Counted from the stretch's first letter, positions 1 to 8,666 are shown. The stretch is DNA of 12,343 nt from Ignavibacteria bacterium UBA4661 (GCA_002405405.1 DHLT01000087.1:1-12343), one strand, 5' to 3'. Made by a program: numbers and translations. The notes: a model not told the origin generated them from the sequence alone.

Positions 1-646
1 AAGGTACATCGACAAGATCGACTACAAGCGGAATGAGCGAGAACAAACAAGTCAAACTATGTTCCGGAGATCGTAAAAATGAAACCCGATGTCCACCAGC
101 TTCAAATCCCGAAGCGACAATTGCCGATACACCTGCCTTTTCCAAAGCAACGGCTTCCTCCACAGTGGTGGCAGTACCAATCGTTACAATATTCCTCGAG
201 CGACACTCTGCGAGGATATCTGCGGAGGGAATACCATACACAAAACTAAAGATCGGAGGAGCTGACAATAACAATGCTTGTATCTGCTCATCGAAATGCT
301 CTCCTGCATGAATAGGTCGAGGCGGTATTTCGATGCCTAACTCATCGAAATACGGCTGGAACAAGGTAACAAGGTGGTCATATTGTGATTCATCAAAGTC
401 ATTGACCTCTTCATCGCAATTGGAAACCCACAAATTGATATTAAACGGACAAGTTGTACGAGATCGGATATCGGCTATAGTTCTAGTAATTTCTTCAGGC
501 GATAATACATTTGCTCCAAATGAGCCAACACCACCGGCATTGCATACCGTCACAACCAAATCTACCGATGAAAAACCTCCACCGAATGGTCCCTGTACAA
601 TCGGGTATTTGACTCCCAACAGCTTGGTTAAATCATTCTTCCACAT
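1..646 (-). CDS. Nitronate monooxygenase (2-nitropropane dioxygenase family), C-terminus cut off by the window edge
   Basis: The minus strand is open from an ATG at 646 to the left edge, giving 215 residues with no stop. Seen: an N-terminal segment KYPIVQGPFGGG (13-24), then NAGGVGSFGANVLSPEEI (36-53), PFNINLW (67-73), and the flavin-site signature ASGFEAGGHR (178-187) with His186. These are the ordered landmarks of the FMN-dependent TIM-barrel nitronate monooxygenases, which oxidise alkyl nitronates. His186 aligns with the family's proposed catalytic His. Family members usually have about 320-360 residues, so roughly a third is missing. Val188 follows the GGHR motif where Gly is common. The start is chosen because a TAA lies in frame a few codons upstream and an AAGG sits just before it. 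It lies 30 bases after the DUF3052-like gene and is probably cotranscribed. The physiological substrate cannot be told; some homologues are annotated as enoyl-ACP reductases of the FabK type. Confidence 0.88.
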   Translation of the reverse strand, partial: MWKNDLTKLLGVKYPIVQGPFGGGFSSVDLVVTVCNAGGVGSFGANVLSPEEITRTIADIRSRTTCPFNINLWVSNCDEEVNDFDESQYDHLVTLFQPYFDELGIEIPPRPIHAGEHFDEQIQALLLSAPPIFSFVYGIPSADILAECRSRNIVTIGTATTVEEAVALEKAGVSAIVASGFEAGGHRVSFLRSPEHSLTCLFSLIPLVVDLVDVP

Positions 647-676
647 ACGAACCCTTGCAATCGCATATAAGTAGTT

Positions 677-1144
677 TTAGTCGCTTTTTTTACTTGTTCT
701 TTTCTTGCCTTCCGGTGAAATGGCAATCTTTTCACTGCGCGTCATAGATTTAACGAAACTGACATGACGAAAACGCAATGCTGTCCAATCCGAATCAATC
801 GCAACCTGACGTACCGTTTCCAAACCCAAACTACCGAGAGCTTCCCAGCCTGTATCACGGTTGAAATTACACGTATATTGTTTCGACGTGCCTTTCGGAT
901 AAGCAAACCAAATAATAGCATCATTGACAAGCTTGCCGCGCATCTTTTCGGCAAGTGTTTGAATTTCTTGTTGAGTAGTAACAAAACATAATGCGAATTC
1001 AATTGCATTCGCTGTCATTGCAGTTCGCACAGCGGTCTTCTCGGCAAATGCCTCAACAAGAACAGACAGATCTTCAGGAACATTGATAAGAACGACCTGA
1101 TGAGCGTCTTTAAAGTTTAACTTCTTGAGGAGTGCATTCATCAT
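677..1144 (-). CDS. DUF3052-like conserved protein of unknown function
   Basis: This encodes 155 residues with no signal peptide or membrane segment, so it is probably cytoplasmic. Seen: an N-terminal segment LLKKLNFKDAHQVVLINVPE (5-24), a central hydrophobic strand ending in FVTTQQE, then IIWFAYPKGTSK, and late in the protein VAIDSDWTALRFRHV. The order 'nucleotide-binding-like strand, VTT/S..E, W.A.PK..SK, AID..W..LR' resembles the DUF3052 family, recognised from memory and without a search. The C-terminus is a basic tail (GKKRTSKKSD). No function is known for this family. The start has two adjacent ATG codons (1144 and 1141) preceded by GGAGT at 1155-1151 on the minus strand, a good Shine-Dalgarno site. 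It sits 51 bases after the YqgE-like gene and 30 before the nitronate monooxygenase, in the same direction. Confidence 0.72.
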   Translation of the reverse strand: MMNALLKKLNFKDAHQVVLINVPEDLSVLVEAFAEKTAVRTAMTANAIEFALCFVTTQQEIQTLAEKMRGKLVNDAIIWFAYPKGTSKQYTCNFNRDTGWEALGSLGLETVRQVAIDSDWTALRFRHVSFVKSMTRSEKIAISPEGKKRTSKKSD

Positions 1145-1195
1145 GCTGATACTCCAAACGTATTTGAGAAAAGGGGCATGAGCGATTCTACCCGT

Positions 1196-1819
1196 TTAAT
1201 TCAAGTTGGGATATGTAGGTATAGTCGTAAATCGTTCGTATTCTGTCCCAAAAGTTTTGACAAAACGACTCCAAAAGTTTTTGGTGTCATGATCGAAAAT
1301 TTGCTCAATAGTTGTTTGTGCAGTTGCACGCGCTAAAAGCCATGCTTTTTCTTCTAATTCACGTTGTAGTTGTCCGGCGCCCGAACCGGAATATCCCACA
1401 AGGAACTTAAATTCATCGGGTGCCATTAACTCCGTTCGCAGGACATGAAGAATTTCCTCCAACGAACCACCCCACCAAATTCCTTCAGCAACTTCGACCG
1501 AACTTCGGATATACTGACCGGCACGATGCAGGCAATGGAGTGTATTCTCTTGTACGGGTCCACCCCAGTATAACGGAGTATGCACATCTGCCATTTCGGG
1601 CACCACATCGCTGACAAAAACATTCATCGGGCGGTTTAGAATATATCCGACTGTACCTTGCGGATGATGTTCCGTTAGAAAAATTACCGTGCGTTGAAAA
1701 TTGGGATCCGATAAAAATGGCTCCGAGAGCATAAACTGCCCCGTACGCGGCGTAGTTTCGAGAATTGTGTGCATAAATTCAGATGAATACATATCAGAAA
1801 GAATCAACGTGCTATACAA
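1196..1819 (-). CDS. YqgE/AlgH family protein (UPF0301, DUF179)
   Basis: The product is 207 residues, against about 185-190 for typical family members. Seen: GQFMLSEPFLSDPNFQRTVI (27-46), TEHHPQGTVGYILNRPM, PLYWGGPVQENTLHCLH, a mid segment GIWWGGSLEEI, and FKFLVGYSGSGAGQLQREL. These are the diagnostic elements of YqgE/AlgH: a strand with 'DP.F.R.V', 'G..G.ILN(R/K)P', 'GGPV' and 'G.(S/A)GW..GQL..E'. The usual Trp after the GYSG motif is not present here (SGSGAGQL). AlgH was linked to alginate regulation in Pseudomonas, but the molecular function of the family is unsettled. The extra length is N-terminal: in-frame ATG codons at 1792 and 1774 would give 198 or 192 residues, closer to the family, and the true start may be one of these. 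It lies downstream of the glycosyltransferase with a 90-base gap that holds no clear terminator. Confidence 0.9.
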   Translation of the reverse strand: MYSTLILSDMYSSEFMHTILETTPRTGQFMLSEPFLSDPNFQRTVIFLTEHHPQGTVGYILNRPMNVFVSDVVPEMADVHTPLYWGGPVQENTLHCLHRAGQYIRSSVEVAEGIWWGGSLEEILHVLRTELMAPDEFKFLVGYSGSGAGQLQRELEEKAWLLARATAQTTIEQIFDHDTKNFWSRFVKTFGTEYERFTTIPTYPNLN

Positions 1820-1909
1820 AGCATCGCTACTACTGCCAAAGAGACGAAGTCTTTTTTTGCTTTCCTACTGAAGGAATTTGCAAAAAATTCTCTGCACTTA
1901 TTCTTTTTA

Positions 1910-2938
1910 CTATGATGATTTTTCGTTAAGAATAGCAATTACATCAGAGGGCTGAATGCTTTGAATACACAAACATTCCCTTACCGAACAAGACGAACAT
2001 TCTGCTTTACCCTGCTCTATGATGTGCGCTTCTTTCCCCAATGCTCCCCAACGCCCAGCATGAAGAGGTCTTCGCGCAACATACAGTCCCACACAATGCA
2101 CACCCAATGCAGCAGCGATATGAAGCGGACCCGTGCTAGCGGCAACAACTGCCTGAACACCGGAAATCAAGCCAATTAATTCATGCAATGTTAAGTCGCC
2201 ACAGGCATTGACAATAGAACCTTGCATGATATGTGTAGCAATGACGGGTTGAGAAAAAAACTCCCGCAATTGCTCTCCCTCTACTTTTGAACCTGTAACA
2301 ATGACACGCCAACCATGCGTACAAAGCAACTCTGCTAATGTCTGCCAGTGATGCAATGACCAGCGAGGAGCACTCCCTTGTGATAGTGGATGAATCACAG
2401 CTGTCCGTGCATATTCTGCCGTACTATATCGCGCAGGGAATCCTTCGCGAGCATAAAAACCATATAAATCGGGAATCTCTTCGAGAGTAGGAATGCTTAC
2501 AGTATCGAACAATGGCTCTGCAAGACGACAATTCAACTGTGATTCATGCAGGGAAGAATTCTTCCGACCAACATTTACTAGATGGTTGCACAACCACCAG
2601 TGATACAATCGATGCGATGTACCAAGCCGCTCCGGTACTCTTATTTGCTTGGCAAGACGAGCTATGGCTTTATTCGGGAAAACATGAATCAGATGTGTGG
2701 CGTGATGCAGTGCTTCGCGGAGAGTGTGTTGGTGGTCGGTCGATCTTTCATCCCACACGAGAACAGAATCAATATGTGAAGAGCATTCTGCAATCGACGC
2801 TGTGTACGGGCGCACAAGCATGGCAATACGCGCCGAAGGAATATTCTTTCGTATCCAGCCCGCGAGCGGCAGTGTTAGCACAACATCGCCGATACCGTCA
2901 GTGCGACTCAAAATAATATGCGGTTCGGAATACTTCAC
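1910..2938 (-). CDS. Glycosyltransferase family 9 protein (ADP-heptose:LPS heptosyltransferase-like)
   Basis: Read from the GTG at 2938 this is 342 residues and begins MKYSEPHIILSRTDGIGD, the normal start of GT9 enzymes with the Rossmann strand and the conserved G.GD motif. An in-frame ATG at 2986 would add 16 residues, but that stretch overlaps the upstream anti-sigma gene by 35 bases and looks unlike the family, so GTG is preferred. Further support: VIHPLSQGSAPRWSLHHWQT in the C-terminal half (the HPG...K.W...W motif), VIVTGSKVEGE, and ASTGPLHIAAALGVHCVGLY, the sugar-nucleotide binding loop. A Cys cluster (C-x2-C-x4-C-x-C, encoded at about 1967-1999) sits near the C-terminus, where GT9 proteins often carry cysteines. 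GT9 enzymes add heptose or other sugars to lipopolysaccharide core on the cytoplasmic face of the inner membrane. The exact donor and acceptor cannot be inferred, and no other LPS gene is visible. Confidence 0.88.
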   Translation of the reverse strand: MKYSEPHIILSRTDGIGDVVLTLPLAGWIRKNIPSARIAMLVRPYTASIAECSSHIDSVLVWDERSTDHQHTLREALHHATHLIHVFPNKAIARLAKQIRVPERLGTSHRLYHWWLCNHLVNVGRKNSSLHESQLNCRLAEPLFDTVSIPTLEEIPDLYGFYAREGFPARYSTAEYARTAVIHPLSQGSAPRWSLHHWQTLAELLCTHGWRVIVTGSKVEGEQLREFFSQPVIATHIMQGSIVNACGDLTLHELIGLISGVQAVVAASTGPLHIAAALGVHCVGLYVARRPLHAGRWGALGKEAHIIEQGKAECSSCSVRECLCIQSIQPSDVIAILNEKSS

Positions 2939-2951
2939 ACACGACCAACAA

Positions 2952-3353
2952 TTAGATGTCGAGTTCCAATCGGGTCTGCGCACCATTGGGAATTTTCAAA
3001 AATTCTGCGCGAGTCATCAGTGCACGAATAATAAGGACACCACGACCACCGTCTAACAGCAAATTCTCCGGGTTAGTAGGATCGGGTAAAGAATCGGGAT
3101 CGAAACCTGAGCCCTCGTCTTGTACCATCATCGTCAGTGTCGGATGCTCAAAGGAAATTTCAATCACAACAGATTTTGAAGTATCGCGTTTATTGCCATG
3201 TACAATGCCATTATTGACTGCTTCTGTTAAAGCAATCACACAATTAGAGTACTGCTCATCAGATAAACCAATCGACTGCGTACATTGACGCAAAAAAGGC
3301 TCGACATACTGCAAGTTAGAGGTACTGCTGGCAAGTGTAAGGCGATGTATCAT
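2952..3353 (-). CDS. Anti-sigma regulatory factor, RsbW/SpoIIAB-type serine kinase (HATPase_c_2)
   Basis: This is a compact 133-residue GHKL ATPase. Seen: the N-box LTEAVNNGIVHGN (42-54) with Glu44, the presumed catalytic base, and Asn48, the presumed Mg ligand; the G1 box DEGSGFDPDSLPDP (79-92); and the G2 box GGRGVLII (102-109). Length and layout match stand-alone RsbW-type kinases, which bind a sigma factor or another target and are released by an unphosphorylated STAS antagonist that they inactivate by phosphorylating a Ser. There is no sensor or membrane domain. A STAS partner is encoded at 6903-7247, on the other side of secDF. It is the first gene of the leftward group, and the next gene starts about 13 bases past its stop (if GTG) or overlaps it (if ATG). 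Which sigma factor or response regulator it controls is unknown. Confidence 0.9.
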   Translation of the reverse strand: MIHRLTLASSTSNLQYVEPFLRQCTQSIGLSDEQYSNCVIALTEAVNNGIVHGNKRDTSKSVVIEISFEHPTLTMMVQDEGSGFDPDSLPDPTNPENLLLDGGRGVLIIRALMTRAEFLKIPNGAQTRLELDI

Positions 3354-3428
3354 AAAGCAATCTGAGAAGCAATCAGAAAAAAATCACGCAAGCAATGTGC
3401 AGAATTGGCAAGACACAAAGAAAACTGC

Positions 3429-3434
3429 ATTATA
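3429..3434 (-). promoter_or_regulatory. Candidate -10 element for the leftward (anti-sigma) transcript
   Basis: On the minus strand this reads TATAAT, a perfect -10 hexamer, about 75 bases upstream of the anti-sigma start codon. No good -35 hexamer is found 16-18 bases further upstream, so the assignment rests on the -10 match alone in an AT-rich region. Confidence 0.3.
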
Positions 3435-3504
3435 CAATATGAAAAACGTCTCGAATAGTGTGATGCCGCGAGAATATACAAACATTTTATGGTCGCCGTA
3501 TCGC

Positions 3505-3535
3505 TTTTTGGAAATTCTATGCTCCAGAGTATAAA
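3505..3535 (+). promoter_or_regulatory. Candidate secD promoter, Bacteroidota-like
   Basis: TTTTTG at 3505-3510 and TATAAA at 3530-3535 are separated by 19 bases, resembling the TTTG / TAnnTTTG spacing of Bacteroidota promoters, although the -7 part lacks the final TTTG. A second possibility is TTGAAC (3572-3577) with TAAATT (3594-3599), spaced 16 bases. Either would leave a leader of more than 140 bases before secD. Neither can be confirmed by sight. Confidence 0.25.
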
Positions 3536-3742
3536 TACGACCACATATTTATCATTACGGGAACTCTTCGCTTGAACTCATTGTGTATCTGCCTAAATTC
3601 GTCTATATTGCAAGTCTTTGGGCGTTTTTCGGAGCATTTCAACGACACTGTGCAATGGGTACTGTTGGTTGCTTCTATGACGACTCTCTCGAATACGTGC
3701 ACATAATTCATTGTATTCCTACTCATTTATTTACATTTTCCG

Positions 3743-3747
3743 AGGAG
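3743..3747 (+). promoter_or_regulatory. Ribosome binding site of secD
   Basis: AGGAG lies 6 bases before the GTG at 3754. This strong Shine-Dalgarno match, together with the SecD-like N-terminus that follows, decides the start in favour of GTG over the longer open frame that begins at 3583. Confidence 0.75.
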
Positions 3748-3753
3748 ACACCT

Positions 3754-5838
3754 GTGAAACAGGGTAAGATTGGTCCGATTCTGATTATTGTGCTTCCGCT
3801 ACTTGCGGCGGCATACCTTTTGTGGCCCACCTATCGCGCCAGTAATTTGGAAAAAGAGCGTCAACGCTTTGTTGATGCCCGCGACAGCGTTGGATTGGCA
3901 TCCTTTGACAAGACAAGTGGCGACGCTTTGCGCAAAGCACGCGAAGAACGCATCAAACTTGGTTTGGACTTGCGTGGCGGTATGTACGTAACACTCGAAA
4001 TTGATGTTGTACGCCTACTCGAAGAAGCCGCGTCACGCGATGCCGCCGACGAACTTCTCCGTGAAGTCATCGAGAAAACACGCCAAATGGCAGAAACAAC
4101 TGACGAAGAAGTCATGGATATCTTCAAGCGTAATTTTGACGCTCTTGCACGTCCGAAAGGCAAAACTCTATTGTCCTACTACGAGATTGCTGATCGTAAC
4201 GCAGATGAAGCTGCCGTCTTAAAACGCCTTGGCGAGAATGTCAATCAAGCTATTGATCAAGCTATGGAAATTGTTCGTCGCCGTATTGATAAATATGGCG
4301 TAAGCGAGCCGACCATTCAAAAACAGGGTTCACGTCGTATTGTTGTTGAATTACCCGGTGTTGCCGATGAAAAAGAAGTTCGTTCGCTCTTGCAAACAAC
4401 AGCACGTCTCGAATTCAAACTTGTTCGCAATAACGCAGAAATTGCTCGTGCCTTCGCACAAATCGATCAGTTGCTCAAAAACAAAGGTGTAATGCCGGTT
4501 GTTGCTGTTGATTCTACCAAGAAAGATTCAACCAAAGTCGTAGCCAGCGCAACAACCAAGGTTGATTCTACCAAAAAAGATTCAACCAAAGCAGATACTG
4601 CGAAGAAATCAGCTAATCCTATGGATAAATATGCGGGCTTGCCTCAAGAAGAGCAGGCAAAACGTTTCCGCGAAGATTATCCTTTCACATCGCTCTTCGT
4701 AGGATTTGTTGCTCCACCAAATGGTCAACCGCAACAGATTATCTTCAACAAAGAGATTTTCCAAAACAAAGAATTCCCCGAAGCAGATTATATCTTCCAA
4801 GTACCGGAAGCCAATGTTAAACAGGTAGAAGCAATTCTTGCTCGCCCTGATGTCAAGCGTATTTTGACAAATGAGTATGCTGTACATATTGCAGCAAAAC
4901 CTGATCGTCGTGGTGCACAAGATGTACCGGGTCAAGGCATCTTCGAAATGTATGGCACCAAAGGCGATGCAGAGCTGACCGGTGATGTCATTACCAATGC
5001 TCTTGCAACCTTTGATCAGCAGACTAATCAGCCCGAAGTTATTATGGATATGAGCGCTGATGGTGCAGAACGTTGGGCACGTATCACCGGTGCAAATATT
5101 AAAAAACGCGTTGCTGTTGTTCTGGATGATCGTGTATATACCGCTCCGACAGTACAGAATAAAATTACCGGTGGTCGCTCGCAGATCACAGGATCGGCAA
5201 ATATCGAAGAAGCAAAACTTCTCGAAATCATCTTGAAAGCCGGTGCGCTTAAAGCACCTCTTAAAGTTGTTGAAGAGCGTGTTATCGGTCCTTCGCTTGG
5301 TGAAGACTCCATCCGCAAAGGTGTGATTTCTACTCTCGCGGCGGCGGCATTGGTTGTTCTCTTCATGGCATTGTATTATGCGGCTGGCGGTTTGATTGCA
5401 GATGTTGCAGTACTCATCAATATTCTTCTGATTATTGCGCTCTTAGCGGCATTCAAAGGTACGCTCACACTGCCCGGTATTGCAGGATTGATCCTGACCC
5501 TTGGTATGGCGGTGGATGTGAATATTCTGATTTACGAACGTATTCGCGAAGAATTGTATCGTGGTCGTACTTTGCGTGCGGCAGTTGACGAAGGGTTCAA
5601 ACGTGCTTTTGGTGCAATTATTGACTCGAACATCCTGACCGTCATCACGGGTATCATTCTCTTCAAAATTGGTACGGGTCCGATTCAGGGCTTTGCGGTT
5701 ACACTGATTATCGGTGTCTTGATGACGCTCTTTACAGCAATTACCGTATCGCGCGCTATCATTGAATTGCGTCTTGCAGGTGGTTTGAATGAGTTTAACT
5801 TCGGACAAGATCCTAAGTTTATTCCTGCAAGCAAATAA
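3754..5838 (+). CDS. secD: Protein translocase subunit SecD
   Basis: The product is 694 residues from the GTG start. SecD works with SecF as the proton-driven part of the Sec translocon that pulls exported proteins across the inner membrane. Seen: one N-terminal membrane segment (about 6-25), then LGLDLRGGMYVTLEI, the large periplasmic P1 region including VRRRIDKYGVSEPTIQKQG and RRIVVELPGV, and the domain DRVYTAPTVQNKITGGRSQI leading into VVEERVIGPSLGEDSI. About residues 520-680 hold five membrane segments with LTLGMAVDVNILIYERIREE and FGAIIDSNILTVITGIILF, the conserved core of the RND-like domain. Odd: at residues 252-285 there is a Lys/Asp/Ser/Thr-rich insertion in P1 made of two near-identical DNA units. 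The length fits Bacteroidota/Chlorobiota SecD, longer than the 615 residues of E. coli. It is followed by secF after 44 bases. Confidence 0.97.
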   Translation: MKQGKIGPILIIVLPLLAAAYLLWPTYRASNLEKERQRFVDARDSVGLASFDKTSGDALRKAREERIKLGLDLRGGMYVTLEIDVVRLLEEAASRDAADELLREVIEKTRQMAETTDEEVMDIFKRNFDALARPKGKTLLSYYEIADRNADEAAVLKRLGENVNQAIDQAMEIVRRRIDKYGVSEPTIQKQGSRRIVVELPGVADEKEVRSLLQTTARLEFKLVRNNAEIARAFAQIDQLLKNKGVMPVVAVDSTKKDSTKVVASATTKVDSTKKDSTKADTAKKSANPMDKYAGLPQEEQAKRFREDYPFTSLFVGFVAPPNGQPQQIIFNKEIFQNKEFPEADYIFQVPEANVKQVEAILARPDVKRILTNEYAVHIAAKPDRRGAQDVPGQGIFEMYGTKGDAELTGDVITNALATFDQQTNQPEVIMDMSADGAERWARITGANIKKRVAVVLDDRVYTAPTVQNKITGGRSQITGSANIEEAKLLEIILKAGALKAPLKVVEERVIGPSLGEDSIRKGVISTLAAAALVVLFMALYYAAGGLIADVAVLINILLIIALLAAFKGTLTLPGIAGLILTLGMAVDVNILIYERIREELYRGRTLRAAVDEGFKRAFGAIIDSNILTVITGIILFKIGTGPIQGFAVTLIIGVLMTLFTAITVSRAIIELRLAGGLNEFNFGQDPKFIPASK
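4507..4590 (+). repeat. Internal direct repeat in secD encoding VDSTKKDSTK twice
   Basis: A 30-base unit at 4507-4536 recurs at 4561-4590 with a single silent difference (AAG/AAA), a period of 54 bases. Both copies encode VDSTKKDSTK, joined by VVASATTK and followed by ADTAKK. The segment is hydrophilic and low in complexity, most likely a flexible linker in the periplasmic P1 domain. The near-identity of the DNA suggests recent duplication. Confidence 0.9.
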
Positions 5839-5882
5839 GCCCGTTTCTTTCCATTCTTCCGCAACTTATTTTTTCGCATATC

Positions 5883-6836
5883 ATGGAATTTTTTCACGGA
5901 ACAAAAATTGACTTCTTGAGCAAGCGCGCGATGTTCTTTTTCTTGTCGCTTGCCATTAATGTACTCGGCATTGTCTTTGTCTTCGTTGCAAAACCGGAAT
6001 TCGGTATTGACTTCGTTGGTGGAACAGAGCTGGCTGTACGCATTCAGGGTGCAGCAAACCAAACAGATAAGGTTCGTCTTGCAATGGATAATGCCAAATA
6101 CACAAATACACAAATCAAATCCTATGGTCAGCCCGAAGAGTATCTGATTCGTGTACCTAATTCTGCGGCACTTAATCTGACACAATCACTGACACAAGCA
6201 TTGCAAACGCAATTTCCACAGAACACCATTACCGTTCTGAAAACCAACACCATTGGTCCAAAAGTCGGTGCTGAACTGCGCCAAGACGCTATTCTTGCTG
6301 TAGGTCTTGCTATTGTTGCAATTCTTGCCTATGTCGCATTCCGATTTGACTTTCTCTTCGGTTTGGGCGCGGTAGTTGCGTTGATACACGATGTTATTTT
6401 GGCGGTAGTTTTATCGGTTGCTTTCAATAAACTGCACATCATTCATTTGGAAATTAACCAAGATATTATTGCCGCTATCCTGACAGTACTTGGTTTCTCG
6501 ATCCATGACAAAGTGATTATCTTCGATCGTATTCGCGAGAATCGTGACAAAAACAAAAATATGACATTGCTTGAACTGCTGAACTTGTCAATTAACGAAA
6601 CATTGAGCCGCACAGTCAACACTGTAATGACTGCCGCTCTTGTACTGCTCGTGATTGTTGGCTTTGGCGGCGAAGTATTACAAGGATTTGCCTTTGTCAT
6701 GCTCGTGGGCTTTGTAACAGGTGTGTATTCATCGGTATATGTTGCAGGTTCATTTGTTGTGTGGTATCTTGAGAATATCCGCAAAATCGATGTAGCTCAT
6801 GTAGCTCACACCGTTGCTCTCAAAGCACGTGCATAA
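5883..6836 (+). CDS. secF: Protein translocase subunit SecF
   Basis: The product is 317 residues, in the normal SecF range. Seen: a first membrane segment (about 14-36), the hallmark FGIDFVGGTELAVRIQG directly after it, a short periplasmic domain, VGAELRQDAILAVGLAIVA opening the second membrane segment, and then AAILTVLGFSIHDKVIIFD leading into RIREN, and LSINETLSRTVNTVMTA. SecF pairs with SecD in the inner membrane to use the proton gradient for late steps of protein export. Many homologues read S(I/L)ND(T/S) where this protein has SIHDK (His208, Lys210), a departure at a conserved membrane position. The start has no clear Shine-Dalgarno site; it is set by the family N-terminus and the 44-base gap after secD. 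It is very likely cotranscribed with secD and with the STAS gene that follows after 66 bases. Confidence 0.97.
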   Translation: MEFFHGTKIDFLSKRAMFFFLSLAINVLGIVFVFVAKPEFGIDFVGGTELAVRIQGAANQTDKVRLAMDNAKYTNTQIKSYGQPEEYLIRVPNSAALNLTQSLTQALQTQFPQNTITVLKTNTIGPKVGAELRQDAILAVGLAIVAILAYVAFRFDFLFGLGAVVALIHDVILAVVLSVAFNKLHIIHLEINQDIIAAILTVLGFSIHDKVIIFDRIRENRDKNKNMTLLELLNLSINETLSRTVNTVMTAALVLLVIVGFGGEVLQGFAFVMLVGFVTGVYSSVYVAGSFVVWYLENIRKIDVAHVAHTVALKARA

Positions 6837-6888
6837 GATCCGTGCTGTACAATAAGCAAAACCTGTTTTGATTCTTGATTTACCCCAT

Positions 6889-6893
6889 AGGAG
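6889..6893 (+). promoter_or_regulatory. Ribosome binding site of the STAS gene
   Basis: AGGAG lies 9 bases before the ATG at 6903. It is one of the few clear Shine-Dalgarno sites in the window and supports independent, efficient translation of this gene. Confidence 0.6.
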
Positions 6894-6902
6894 ATTACCC
6901 CA

Positions 6903-7247
6903 ATGACACTTACTCGACATCTCGCTCACGCGCATATTGGTGTTGCTTTATTAGAAAAGCATGTTACAGGCGGACCGCAAGCAGTAGAGTTCGGCACATT
7001 AGTGCGTGATTTTCTCGCACAAGGTGGCAAGCATTTGGTGGTAGATATAACGGGTGTAGAAGCAATGAATAGTTCCGGCTTGGGAATGCTTGTTGGAGCA
7101 GTAACAACCTTACGTAAAGCACAAGGTAAAATTGTTCTTGCGTGCGTGCCGCCTATCGTACAGAACCTTTTGACGATTACGCGACTGAATACGGTCTTCG
7201 AATCGTATAGTTCGGTCGAAGAAGCGGTATCGGCGGTGCAAGGATAG
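6903..7247 (+). CDS. STAS-domain anti-sigma factor antagonist (SpoIIAA/RsbV-like)
   Basis: This is a single STAS domain of 114 residues. Seen: LVVDITGVEAMNSSGLGMLV, which contains the conserved loop with NSSGLG (56-61); Ser58 sits where SpoIIAA Ser58 is phosphorylated by its kinase. The usual Asp before the Ser pair is Asn here. Strand and helix order (N-terminal strand, D-[IFL]-x-x-V-x-x-[IM]-[DN]-S-S-G-L, then a helix with TTLRKAQGKIVLA) fits the family. Such proteins, when unphosphorylated, bind an RsbW-type kinase and free its sigma factor. A matching kinase gene lies at 2952-3353, transcribed the opposite way across secDF. The gene is the last of the secD-secF-STAS group and is followed by a terminator. 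The signal that dephosphorylates it (a PP2C phosphatase) is not in the window. Confidence 0.9.
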   Translation: MTLTRHLAHAHIGVALLEKHVTGGPQAVEFGTLVRDFLAQGGKHLVVDITGVEAMNSSGLGMLVGAVTTLRKAQGKIVLACVPPIVQNLLTITRLNTVFESYSSVEEAVSAVQG

Positions 7248-7267
7248 GTGTAGAGTACAAACAACAC

Positions 7268-7298
7268 AAGGCGAGACGCAAGTTTCGCCTTTCTTTTT
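7268..7298 (+). terminator. Rho-independent terminator after the secD-secF-STAS group
   Basis: A perfect 7-base stem, AAGGCGA (7268-7274) and TCGCCTT (7285-7291), encloses a 10-base loop and runs into a T-rich tract ending about 7298. It begins 20 bases after the STAS stop codon and separates this group from purA. Confidence 0.8.
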
Positions 7299-7351
7299 GC
7301 CCGAAGAGTGTGTCGGCTATGCCATGAAAAGTGTGATATTCACCCTATTGA

Positions 7352-8656
<1,305 letters not shown>

Positions 8657-8666
8657 TACTTATATC

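Larger units (their letters stand above)
3354..3753. other. Divergent intergenic region between the anti-sigma gene and secD
   Basis: About 400 bases separate the two divergent start codons. It is AT-rich compared with the genes around it. The plus frame stays open from 3583 into secD, but the encoded extension resembles no SecD N-terminus and precedes a strong ribosome binding site. The short minus ORFs here look like chance. It most likely holds promoters for both directions and a long secD leader. No hairpin with a T-tract was seen. Confidence 0.6.

Noticed and set aside
333..674. Plus-strand open frame (113 residues) at the left end
   Set aside because: It is antisense to the nitronate monooxygenase, which carries the family signature in the opposite direction.
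1820..1909. Small hairpins between the glycosyltransferase and the YqgE gene
   Set aside because: Stems such as TTCCT/AGGAA are only 5 bases and lack a T-tract in the direction of transcription, so no terminator is called.
1967..1999. Cysteine cluster in the glycosyltransferase as a novel metal site
   Set aside because: GT9 enzymes commonly have cysteines at this C-terminal position, so it is better treated as a family feature.
2512..2916. Plus-strand open frame (134 residues) opposite the glycosyltransferase
   Set aside because: It is antisense to a clear GT9 gene and shows no motif or ribosome binding site.
3583..3753. 57-residue N-terminal extension of SecD
   Set aside because: The extension has no SecD-like features and precedes a strong AGGAG site with GTG at 3754, after which a typical SecD N-terminus begins.
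6857..6870. Hairpin CAAAA-CCTG-TTTTG after secF as a terminator
   Set aside because: The 5-base stem is almost all A-T pairs and no T-tract follows; the clear terminator lies after the STAS gene.
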